In this document: positions 11,657 to 23,000 of the stretch, piece by piece | How the letters are laid out: the number at the start of each line of letters is the position of its first letter | Numbering within the stretch: position 1 is the stretch's first letter | NCBI GenBank assembly: GCA_031213475.1 | Contig: JARUPZ010000011.1 | Location: 2,418,001 to 2,482,000, forward strand | DNA: 64,000 nt | Reading direction: 5' to 3' | Source: Nereocystis luetkeana | Taxonomy: Eukaryota; Sar; Phaeophyceae; Laminariales; Laminariaceae | The notes under the pieces: generated by a model | Database searches by the model: none | What the model saw: the letters and a program-made list of their open reading frames with translations, nothing else | Told to the model about the DNA's origin: nothing | Program-made: the position numbers and the translations under genes

Positions 11657-12056
11657 TTCAGGCAACACTATAATACAGTTTTGTAGTCGATGCTGCGGTC
11701 GTCGTTGTTCTATTTATTTGTTCACATTCAAAACCTTTCCGTCAACTTAAAATCGCTCACCACCTCGCTCAGTACTGCTCCTGCTGGCAAACTTCCGACT
11801 AGCTATGTGTGTGTTTGTGGGCTCGTTTTCCGGTGGGTGCCCCGAACAGGAAAAAGAAACCAACGCCCCCCCGGTGAATTTTCGCCCAGGGGTGATTTTC
11901 GTTTGTGGAAAGATAACTCCTCCAACTTTGTAGGGAAGCGAGAGTCTATGGTCATACGACTACGGTCATGCATGATGATGAGTACCCCTCCCCCCCAACT
12001 ATGAGAACGGCCCGCGGTGTGCTTTTCCATAAAACATGTTTAGGCGCCCCGGGGGG

Positions 12057-13800
12057 CGTTCACTGAGGATATTACCGTAATCCGGCGCAAGCGCCCTCCA
12101 AAACGCGAAAAACGCCCGGGCCAGAGAGCAAACGCCCTCCGTATCGAACTATTGTGGTAAGCGACCCGGGGCGGCGTTATTATTAATAGTCATTTGATTG
12201 AGTGATGGGAATGGAGCTGTGCTTCCGAAGCAGGCTCGTAGCGAGGGTGTTTTACATATACCCTGGTATAGAGGAATGTTGACATGTTGGTATTAATAGG
12301 TACGTTTTGTACCTTTTCCCATCAGTCATCAATCACATCCAGCCACTCGAACGATAGTACGTGCTATGTACGAGCTGAGCCATCAAAAACCTATCGCACC
12401 AATTTCCTTCAGAGTCCAATGTCCACGCCGTCTTTTAGACCCTGAAAATTTGGCACACGCACGCGTGTTCTATGATCCCTGCCAAGCCGTTGACGTTTTC
12501 TTCTTCCGCTGCATGTTCTTGCTGTTGTACTATTATCATGCTTGCCATCCGACAACGTGTAGTATTAATTGTGTTGTTCTAAAAAAGTGAAACAGAAAGT
12601 GAACTCTCCAGAACAAAAGCGCGGCAGGATCATACGACAAATCAAAATTGATGTGACGCTCATGAAAACTACTACAACTTACACATCCTTCTATCATTGT
12701 TTGGGGATAAATTGAATCTTGAGAAATAAAAAAACAGGTAAATATATATACTCGTCAAAAGCTTTTGGCAGAGGCTCATACAACACGCATGGTAAATTTC
12801 ATTGTCCATCTCCAAAAAAACGCGTGGACATTGGGACATTCGTGCGGTAAAAGTGCAATAAAAAAGCGTTGCCTCGTGATTACTTACAGTAGTTTCAGTA
12901 TAGGATCAGCTTATACTGGTTCTACGCAGTCAAATCTTCGGATTGTTTGGCAAACCGTTTTACAGACATGCCTTTTGGAGTACCGGGAGCCGGTTCGTTC
13001 AGAAAGAAAAATAACATTTATTTTCTCTCACGGATACGCCTGAATATTGGCGACCCTTTAGGGGGTCTGTGGTTGGTTTGGACATAGTGTCGCCGCTAGC
13101 GCCAGCCCTAAGCCCTCAACCGAACAACGGGCTAAGCCACCCTCTTCCGCTGTGATCATCACGGTCAGTATGATACCAAATACCTGGTACGAAGTATAAG
13201 ACAAAAAATACCTATCGCACGCGGCATTCGTGACTGGCACAATTTGGGGTTTTATGCTTGAACCAGGCAGAGTATCTCCTGTACTCCTACAGCTAGTACT
13301 GCTGTTGTTCTCACAATAAGAACTCATGTCCACAATAATATTGACTCCGTGGTCAAAGGACAGGCTCCAAAAACTGGAGCGGGAGAATATCTCAGGGAAA
13401 AACATATACCTGGTACGTAGCCAAATCGAATTATAAAAAATGAAAATAAAACGCAATGGGGTGTGGCGTGAATATCAGCTGGTGCTGATCTGTGCGCGAT
13501 GGTCATGGGCTCGCTCACTGATGACCAGATAGGACACAACCTAGATTACAGATTAGGCTTTATCGATGAGGCAATCATGTTTTTTGGTTGTTTTTTGTAT
13601 CGCCCCGGGAGGCGAAACGGACCGAAATACTTTTCCAGAATGCGCCGCTGTTGTACACTCCAACGCTAACGTACTTATCTGAAAAAAAACACACAGAAAT
13701 AACAGAGTCGAAACTTCGACTTTGTCGTCGGAGCTCTTCTGCTGCTGTGTATCATACACACCATGCGTCGACGCCGACCATTTTTTCGATATTGGTCGTA
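12057..13800. other. no gene recognised
   Basis: Holds the second copy of the 10075 repeat and TACCTGGTA at 13181 and 13407. Open frames are short and AT-rich. Confidence 0.4.
12529..12650. repeat. dispersed repeat, copy 2 (first copy at 10075-10205)
   Basis: Same motif order as copy 1, with a short deletion after GTGTTGTTCTA. Confidence 0.6.
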
Positions 13801-13802
13801 CT

Positions 13803-13836
<34 letters not shown>
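13801..13836. repeat. (CAG)12 microsatellite
   Basis: An uninterrupted run of about twelve CAG units, followed within 80 bp by further CAG/GCG-rich sequence to 13925. Confidence 0.9.
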
Positions 13837-13839
<3 letters not shown>

Positions 13840-14063
13840 CCCTCGAATGAAGGCAACGAAAGGGGTTGAAGCACGGCAGAAGCAGCATCACTTGTAGAGC
13901 AGAGGCAGCAGCAGCAGCGGCGGCAACGTTGACGGAGTCGCTCACCGACGAATCAGTGGCTGGTCGAGTAGTAGCGGCAGTCGAAGGCAGCACTAGCGAG
14001 TTGCCTGATCCTATTCATCTCGACGGCTTATCGCGCCCCCGTACCAACACTGACATTTTCTGA

Positions 14064-14213
14064 CGAAGATGATATTGATGATGGGCATTGTGAATTATGA
14101 TGATGGTCGTGATGATGATGATGATGATGATGGGGATGATGATGATGATGGTAACGAAGATGATGCCGATGTTGATGACGATGACAAGGCGATGATGATG
14201 ATAATCATATCAC
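14064..14213. repeat. (GAT)n microsatellite, interrupted
   Basis: About 150 bp dominated by GAT/ATG triplets with a few CGAT and GGG interruptions. It would encode an Asp-rich tract in one frame, but no gene context is seen. Confidence 0.85.
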
Positions 14214-14323
14214 CATCAAAGGTCTTCTAGCGAGGAGAACTCACTGGGGGTAAAAATCATCGAGCGGAACGGCACTCTGTTGAGTGTCGTAGACCGCCCG
14301 AAGGCCTTTTTCTTCGGTAAAAT

Positions 14324-14713
14324 TTAGGGGGTGGGCACGGAAACCCGGGGTGGGCGACGAACGCGAGCCCAACAAAATCCACATCGCGCGCACGGTACTA
14401 ACGTACAATCGGCCGGCCGCACGTCAGCGACGAAACGCCCGGTCGCTCGCATCAATTGACTCGGTGTCGGGCCTACTTTCAAACGCGCGCGGAAATCGGG
14501 TAACTCCTCCAAAGCGAGTTCGCGGCGTTCGGTCGCGGTTATCGGTTCCAGCTCTTGAGGAGAGCGGATAATTTCGCGCATTATGTTACATCGATCGGTC
14601 GATCGGAGATCGGCGGCTCGAAAACACTCGCGCCGACTCCAGTCGGCGAACGGCGGTCGCCAGGTGCTCACTCCAACGACGTACACAAATACTTCCTTCA
14701 ACCACGTCATCAT
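14324..14713 (-). CDS. ORF of 129 aa in a GC-rich island, unknown
   Basis: A GC-rich 400-bp island in otherwise AT-richer DNA, open on the minus strand (RREIIRSPQ-like and ATERRELALEELPDFRARL segments). The opposite strand is also open (14555-14914). I recognise no domain. It may be a fragment of a retroelement or an exon of an unseen gene; strand and reality are uncertain. Confidence 0.2.
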   Translation of the reverse strand: MMTWLKEVFVYVVGVSTWRPPFADWSRRECFRAADLRSTDRCNIMREIIRSPQELEPITATERRELALEELPDFRARLKVGPTPSQLMRATGRFVADVRPADCTLVPCARCGFCWARVRRPPRVSVPTP

Positions 14714-15285
14714 GAAAAAAGGTCAGGTATAGCCGGCTACGAGATCGCACAAGCCTTCACCCACCGCAAAAACAAATCGCCTCGCAAAGAACGGCAAACA
14801 CTCTTTCACCCCACGGACCGACGCGCCAAGGCACAAAAGCCTGATTCTATAAACTCCAACGAACAACCAGAAATTGTATATAAACAAGAATCACCACTAT
14901 CACAAGCTCTATAGGCTCTACACTGCTCCCGCTGATCCGCGATCTACAAATCCATACTACAGTAGCACGTAAAACTGATGCTAACTCACCTGAACAACTT
15001 ACCTTAAGGCCAACACGTACGGCAAATAGAGTTAGCTTGCGCTCTTTCACCGTCAGCCACCCTGAAAGCACGTTTTATCAATGGTACCAGGCACGTTGTT
15101 TTTCGGGGAGTACAAGTATAATGTTAGTTCCAAAGAAAACGAAAACATCTCGGGTTTGGTTGAATTCGTAGTACAGAACTTAAAAAAAATGTGCCAAAGT
15201 ACCTTATGAGACTACACGTACAGCAGTTAACCGCAGTTACTCTTTCCTTCGTTTTTATTATACCTCCCTGTTGAGACCCTTCAAC

Positions 15286-15515
15286 AACGACCAATAGAAG
15301 GAGAAGGCGATTCATCAATAGCGACCAAAAATAGAAGAAGGGGGCCCATCAGTAGCGACCACAAAAAAGGAAAGGGAAAAAAGGAACCCATCGAAAGCGG
15401 TGAAATAAAACGAGAAGGGAAAAGGGGACTCATCAATAACGACCAATGGATACGAGTGCAAGAAGAAGGGGGGGCAATAGCGACCAATAGAAGGAGAAGG
15501 GCGATGCTCTGATAT
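15286..15515. repeat. purine-rich tandem repeat
   Basis: Degenerate units of about 25-50 bp containing AATAGCGACCAATAGAAGGA or AGCGACCACAAAAAAGG and CCATCA. Confidence 0.75.
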
Positions 15516-15584
15516 GAGTGTTTGCGAGAAAGTGTCTTCAGAAATTTATTCATTTCTGCTAAATAAAGCGAATTTCCTTCCTGC

Positions 15585-15917
15585 CATGATCTTGATGTGA
15601 TTGCGGACGAAGTAAACCAAATCCTGCAGGCAATGCCTCCGAAGTTGAGGAGGGGAGTGGGGATGTGGGGCAACGCGGCAAACCTTAAAAAGAGCGAACA
15701 CAAAAAACAGCGTGCGAGTAGCAACCGCAGCCCAGCAACTGTGTCGGCGGCAGAGTTGACCGCAGTGCCGCCACTGCTGTCCTACGACGGCAAGCAGCAG
15801 CACTGCAAGCGGCAGCTAGCTAGCGGTAATAGCCGCAGCGAGGGAAGCATCGGCTTGAGCAACAAAAGTAAACCACATCAGAACCAGCACCAACACCAAC
15901 ACCAGCTTCCATTCTAG
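15585..15917 (+). CDS. ORF fragment, unknown
   Basis: Open frame with DLDVIADEVNQILQAMPPKL, a basic middle (LKKSEHKKQRASSNRS) and a Gln/His-rich end (NQHQHQHQ). No ATG lies at the start of the coding-like part, which would suggest an internal exon, but no partner exons were found. It may be a decayed element. Confidence 0.2.
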   Translation, partial: HDLDVIADEVNQILQAMPPKLRRGVGMWGNAANLKKSEHKKQRASSNRSPATVSAAELTAVPPLLSYDGKQQHCKRQLASGNSRSEGSIGLSNKSKPHQNQHQHQHQLPF

Positions 15918-17056
15918 CATTGTCCGGTTGCTGCTGCTGTTTGTTGCTGCTGCTGCGCTCGGCCTACGCGTGCTACAGCGCCGGTGCGCGCCGCTCCGCT
16001 CCACCGCCACCGCTGCTGCTATCGCAATACATACTGTGGAATTGAAATTATACACGAGCTGTCATGCAGTCGCGCTCTACAAGAAAAGCGGTACGAGCAC
16101 GAGGACTATTACGAGTCCGTTCGGGACGACGCAGCCTTCACGACACCAAGCGGACGAGAGCATAGCGGGCCGCCGACGGCCCGCTGGCACAATCCAACGC
16201 CGCTCGTCCGCGTCCTACTCCAGCTACATTTCGCGAGCCTCTGTGCTCCTAGTTGTTATCGTGTTGTGTACAACAAAAATCACGGTGCGCGAAGGCATGA
16301 AAGATGCTCGGTGTTTATAAGTCAATGATATGGAGAGTTAAGGTGTCCTGTACATTTCGTCAAAAGGGTTTTTCAATATATATGTGTATAAAGGCGGTTC
16401 AGCACAATTCTGCCTTTGCTAAAGTGCTTTTCTGCCTTTTTTTTCGAGAATTTTAGCTCAATTCCTACCTTCGGTGCTTATTTTGGGGAAGGGATGTAAC
16501 AAAAAAAACTTTCGCAAACACTCTATTAATATTATGATATATTGATATTCTTGAGCGTCTAGGAAGAGCATGCAGCAACAGTACGGATATCACCATCATC
16601 CTGTCGCGCGCGTGGAATACAGCTCCGTACATCCCAGTTCAGTTCGGACACACCTCTTACCCTAGCAGCCCGGACTGCTGGGTGTGGATGATGCCGTAAT
16701 CGTCAAGTATTGTATACTTTCGATTGTCATCCCCTTTATAGTGTTAATAAAGTATTAATAGAATCAAGTTAATGAAGCCTCCAACGGGTTACTAGAATTT
16801 CGTGCCTCAATCAGAGCATAGAGAGAGGTACCAGGCAGCGTTTTAGCTGCGAGTAGCAAGTTGGTGTAACAACTGATCCTTGCTCCGGTTCGAGCAAGAC
16901 CACATCACAGCTGAGAGGTGTTATTTTACTTGCCATAAAAACAGCGCTCGATTCCTAGCAGCTATAATCCATTCTACAAATGCTGGAAGATGCCAAAACG
17001 AAACCTTTACTTCTTCCGCTCGCCAAGCTATTCATAGTGATGAGTCACTCACCTCT
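15918..17056. other. 3' flank of CDC20, no gene recognised
   Basis: GC-rich and open on several frames to about 16320, then AT-rich. On the minus strand this is downstream of the CDC20 stop; AATAAA-like signals (for example TTTATT at 16927 read in reverse) are not convincing enough to place the polyadenylation site. Confidence 0.3.
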
Positions 17057-20000
17057 CTACCGCAGGTTGTGCATGGTAGACAACGACCCGGGGACACCGT
17101 ACTCCGGCCCCTTGCTTTGAGACTTGGCGTGCGGGGGAGAGCCAAACATGTCCCAAAATCTCAAGGTTTCGTCAGCAGCGGCGGACACGACCGTGGAGCC
17201 ATCGGGAGAGGTGTCCATGTGCAACACCCTGCAAGTGTAACATGTAACATTTCGGCGGGGGGGGGTTATTATTACATGTATTTCGCGGGGCGTCGATTCA
17301 GCAGCATGGGTCAACGATAAGCCTCGGGCGATTCGGCAGCATGGCTCAACGATAAGCCGCGGGTTCGTGGCAACCAAACTGGTCGCGTGCAGTATCACGG
17401 TTTTGTGTTTGGCATGTACTTTCGCAGGGTAGTAGTTCATCACTATTGACTGCGCATTCGTCACAACCAAACTGGACACGGGATGCGTGCTGTCAACAAG
17501 TATCTAGCCAAGAAATCGTACGCGTTGGAAAAACGGCTGTGTTTGCTCTCCTCGTTTGCTACGGTCATCCGTCGTTTCTTATTATGAATACGCAGCAGGT
17601 AGCACATGCGAATACTACGAATATAAGAGTATTCTTATAGCTATTACGGGGGACCATAGTTAATAGGACCTATGGTATACATAAAAACCTATATATTTGA
17701 CCATTTTTACTAACAATATTTGGTCCTATTAACTGTGGTCCCCCGTGATAACAAAGTAGGGCATCTATACACTTTTTTGGAGTCATTTCTGTATGTTTTG
17801 GAAAACGAAAAAAGTCACGTTCCTGAAATACAAAGCTTGTTCGGTGGTGTTGGCAACCTTCTCGTTTTAGAAAAACCAAGCGCTGGGAAACGATCGCACT
17901 CCTTTGCGAAGTCAACGCCCTTAAGGTACATATCATCGATAACCAACAAAAGTAAAAAGCCATACACCCAGTCATACATTACCTGGATGTGTGCCCCCTG
18001 AACTCCTTGATCTTTAGCATGCTGGGGTACTTCCAGAGGGACAGCTGGTTTTCGCTGAAGCCGTGAGACGACACGAGCTCCTTGTTGTGTCGAGACCACT
18101 GCAAGGCGCACACCTGAACAAAACAAAATCGCACCAACCAATACGGGATTGCAAGGCCCAGGAAAGATGCAGCATCAAATCCCGGCGCTGGCTAACGTGA
18201 ACAAAGATCTCTTCTTTGCCCCTTTTGAAGCGCATCGCATCCGTGTTTTTGGGGGCAGGCTACTTGATATTTAGTGTCGTGGTGCTTCATGCGATACGCT
18301 TACTTATAAAAATAGAAAGAAAGAAAAAAAACAAAGCCGTGAGATCGAGGATTTCGTGGAAACTCATATTGGCAAGCCGCGTCTGATACAGCAGTAGTGG
18401 TCCCTCTATACTGACGATTGCCTGCTATATTTAGTGCCGACGAAATCGCTTGGCACGGACGGGATTACCCAGTGCAGAGTATTACGGAGGACCATAGTTA
18501 ATAGAACCTATGGTGCACAAAAACCTATATATTTGGTCCTATTTACTATGGTCCCCCGTAATAGTCTTCGGAGCAGTGCCGGTTGCCGCTAAATATAGTT
18601 CCGGTAATGTTGGCTGGCGCAAACCTACCGGCACAATAACGGGGCCGGCACTACTACTGTACTTCAATCGCGTGCACTACAGTAGATATATTTAGCCGTG
18701 AAACCCGTAACCGCGATCATAACAGAGCGCCTGGAACACTATTTTACATACTAGTAGCACCGTTGAGTAGAGCTTACCACCCATGAAGATATTGGGGCGT
18801 AACGGGATAGATATCGAGGAAAAGGCACAGCAATGCGCCACTCAACGACAAAAAATTGCCTTGTTACGATTGACTACAAAATTGTCTAATACGCACGAAC
18901 AACACCTATGATGTCAAGAAGGAAACCAGCAGGAACAAAGCGAACTGGGCCGCTAGCATTAGACAGTCGACCACGGCAGTAGCGCAAGCATTCGCAAGTA
19001 AGCAACCTGTACGATGCTAGGGAGACAGATCACTCAGCCAGTGCCCACCCACACACAGGGCGCAGCCAACGTCAAAACCCCCCAAACCTCAAAGTTTTAG
19101 ACAGAAACAGTGCAACCTCACACCGGGAGGAGGGACGCACACCAACAAACTCTACTTCCTAATCCTCAAACTTCTACGAGAGGAACACCGTAAAACCTAC
19201 CAGGTACGTGGTACCACACATGCGGTGGGGGGGGGGGGTTGACGTCAACAACCTGTTGTGCACGCTCCTGCACCCTCACTGCAATAGTCAAAGATGATGG
19301 ACGATGTATGACACCATGACACCCCGCCTTCGACGCCGCGCGCAACTGTGGCGAGGTAAGCCGCTCACCTGACTCCCGGTGTCGACGGAGTTGAGCATGG
19401 ATCCGTTCGCTGTGTTCCAGAACTGTCAGCAAGGAGAGAGAGATAGAAAGAGGGCCAGACACGGAGCCAGAGACAGACGGAGACAGAGTTTTTTTTCCTT
19501 CATCTTTTTATCATCATTTTTGCTTTCCAGCTAAACTTGTATTAACAGGAGTTTTTACCCTCAGCGATCTTCTGGACAAGCCGTAGTCTCAGGTGTCGTC
19601 CTTTCTCCCCCCTGGGCGTAGGTGCCTTCATTTTTTGTCGCGCATAGGGTTCAGCATTCCCACTGCTCGTTGATTTTCATCGAATGTTGCTAACTCACGC
19701 TCTAGCGCTTTCCGCTTCTTTTTTTTATGCAAGAAAAACTTCCGACGAGTATGCCCTCGGTGAGACTCGAGCACACGAAATTGATCTTAGTAGGCACGCG
19801 GACCACCCACCAAGCCTTCGGAGAAGTGTATAAAAACAAGATAGAGGAACAGAGGAAGAGAGAAAGACAACGCTCACAACGACATACGTATCAACGTGGT
19901 TATCGACGTTAATCACACAAGAGTTGAAGGAAACGATCGAACGGGGCTCGTCAGGCTTTCGGACGCAAGAGAAAACACGTACCTGCTACGAGGTATGAAA

Positions 20001-23000
20001 ATAAGCCTGCTCCCGACCATGATGAACAATTAGCAGGTACAGCAGTACATGGCATAATATACACACTCCCTGCACTAACACTCCCGAACAGGTTATCTCC
20101 GGACCAAGGGGGGCACACATCGATAGCGGTGGTCTCGGGAATATCTGCCCCGAGCTCTTTCCGTAGACGCATCTCTCGGCGCTTGCTCTCTCCTCGTCGT
20201 CGACGAGACAAATATTACGGGGGATCATAGTAAATAGGACCTACGCGGTACAGCCAAAAACCTATATAGGTACCTATTTTTACGAACTACAGTTGGTCCT
20301 ATTTACTATGGTCCCCCGTAATAATAGCTAGAGTCAACAGCAGTCTCAGTGGCATCCGGCCGAGGACGTGAGTTATCTCAAGTGTTACTATTAATACAGC
20401 TGTAAGGCATTACACATCCCTGCCGTTACCGAAAACCACCTGGCCGGTCAAATCAATCCAGGGAACAACACACTCCATCAACAAACTGTCTGCTACCTCA
20501 TCTCAAATATCTCCAATCTCGATGCCGCGAAAAAAAATGCCCTCCATCAACTAACTGTTTCCTACGTCATCACAAATATCCCTTATCTGGATGCCGCGAA
20601 AAAAATGCACTCCGTCAACCACGACTGTTTCCTACCTCAACTCAAGTACTTAGACCTATGCCAACGGAAACGCGAAGTTCAAAAGTTTTTTCAAATATGT
20701 CGCTTTAAAAAAACAGCCGAAAATTTTCTCGTACCGCCGCTGTCGGAAAAAAAGAGAAAAATGTTTATTTTTTTGTTTTTCCCCCAACGGCTGCAGGCGG
20801 CGCAATTTGTGTTTTCCTGGTTGCAAATTGTCAACACGGTGATCGAAACCAGCTCGTGCGACGATCGACGCTCGATCTCCACATAGACTCAGCCCACGGC
20901 CAACCCACTCGGTATCTGGTAAGCCCAACGAATATAGATGACGGCCTCGAAGATATCAGGTGGATTCATGGTCTAGGGGGCGAGAGCTTGCCGGCGGCGT
21001 CCCACGGTATCCTCCCAAAGATGAAAAAAAGTCTATTTTTTGCCATTCGAGACGGATGGATAAGTTTTGTCTTCTGTTTTGTGCAAACCAGCGGCCTAAT
21101 GTTTTTTATCACACGCCTGGTCAGCTCCCGCCACATGACACCGGCCATGGTGTGAAGACGGTGACCCTAGGGTGGGTCGGAGCCCCCAACGAGCGCACTC
21201 CGTTCCGAATTCATGACGCAATCGTTGGTTTTGTTGATCGATGTCTGTCGAGGACTCGGAATCTCGCCGCTTCGAACCAAAGATCGGCCTGAGTTTTTCT
21301 CAAGCCGATGTTGGCCCAACATCGGCCCCAGATTTGCTTTTTTTGGGCTTTTCCAAAAGTTAGGAACTCCTTATTTTTTTTACGTGGCCCATAGGAAGCG
21401 TGTTCTGTTTTTTTTTGGCGGGTATATTTTAAATTCAAACTTTTTATTGCAACTTCGTTGTACCATTGGCATAGGTCTTACTGCTATATTTTTCCTACCT
21501 TGATGGAGCGATCGGCGGTACCACCTCCCGATGCCAACAAGTGCCTCTGTGTCGGGCACCACGCCAAGGCCTTCACCGCCGCCACGTGCTGCACCAGGGT
21601 TTTGCGAGGCCTGTGCACGACGGAGGAGCGTGCGATCATTGACGCCCTTCCGCTCATGCTAGCGTCCCACAGACAGAGGAAGTTTTCGTTGCCTCCGGAG
21701 GCGAGAGTGTTGCCATCGGGCGACCATTTCAATCCGCACACCTGAGTGGGTGAGTAAGTGAGTGGGTGAGTGAGTGAGTGGGTGATGAGTGACTGACTGA
21801 GTGAGTGAGTGGGTGAGTAGATGAGTGCCACGGACACGAACAACAGAACGGGTTGGCGTAAACCGAACGTCTTTTTTGCATGATAAGCAAGTGGAAAAGT
21901 CGGCGAAAAAAAGATATCATCCCCTGCTTGGATACCGACCAAGAGGTTTTGTTTTCTTCTCACGCGTACTCTGCTATAACATACAATAGCCAGGCATTAT
22001 TTCGTTCGCACGCTTACTCTGCTATAGCCATGCAATGATGATTCATATGTCGTTTTTCTTTGGACGCTTACTCTGCTATATTGATGCAACTCCAGCAGTG
22101 TGACATAACCGGGACACCACCCACCGACGTAACGCCAACTTACAGCAGTATTATATTAGTATTAATAACTCGAGCTTTTTCAGCCGATCGCACGTACTAA
22201 AAATAAACACCGAGTGCAATTTATCCAGTAAAACATTTAGCGCTGTGAGTTGGAATACTCAAAGTCGACACCCGGGAATTAGTTGGCTAGGTATTCTGGT
22301 TAGTTGCCTACACAGGTATCACAAGTTAGTTGCAGCGGTGCCAGCTATCCGGCCATTTGAGTTTCCTTGATTATGTAAAGCTTCTATGCTACGAGGTGCG
22401 CCTTCCCTTTGAGACCACTCACACAGATGAACAGAGAGATAAGATATTTTACTGCAAATATTCATGGCGCATCAAAACCCATCGCCATCGACCGTGCCGA
22501 TGCCGATCGCAGTAACTACCCGCGAATTCCACCCAACTCCCAGCCCAAACAATAATGGCTGTTGCGTAGGACGGTTTACGAGGGAGTGTTCGAGTACTCA
22601 TGAGCACAATTTCAGGAGCATGACGCATTCATTTTCTATTAATAGCAACGGTCTCGTGTGTTTTCTCCAGGTCCCTACGAAATTATCCTGCGACGTGCAC
22701 CGGTAAGATGTTCCAAACAGTGGTACCAACCAAATATCACAACCTGAGTCAATCAGCTGCGCAAAAAAAAACATGACACGGTACGCCAAAGCAGTACACC
22801 AAGTCAGTACGCACAGCGTTTGACGTGACTGGAAACACAGTCTCAACGTTGTTTTCTCCAATTTGGAAAGCATGACATGGTGCCCGTAAAGGGTAACCTC
22901 TCTCGTCAGTTCAACCGCTCCTACTGCAGCAGTGTAGCAGCTAGTGTTGGGTATCGACATCGGAATCGAATTCGCTACAATTCCGATAAACAAAAAACCT

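Larger units (their letters stand above)
10995..12056. repeat. perfect 531-bp tandem duplication
   Basis: Unit 1 is 10995-11525 and unit 2 is 11526-12056. I find no difference between them on reading through. Each unit holds part of a SINE, two to three CCCTAA telomere-like repeats, a unique segment, and a fragment of the poly(C)-tailed element (TATGGTCATACGACTACGG). Identity implies a very recent event or an assembly artefact. Confidence 0.9.

Noticed and set aside
20856..21155. Open frame with [18 protein letters not shown] inside a CDC20 intron
   Set aside because: No partner exons or splice support, and it is antisense within an intron; probably chance or a repeat relic.
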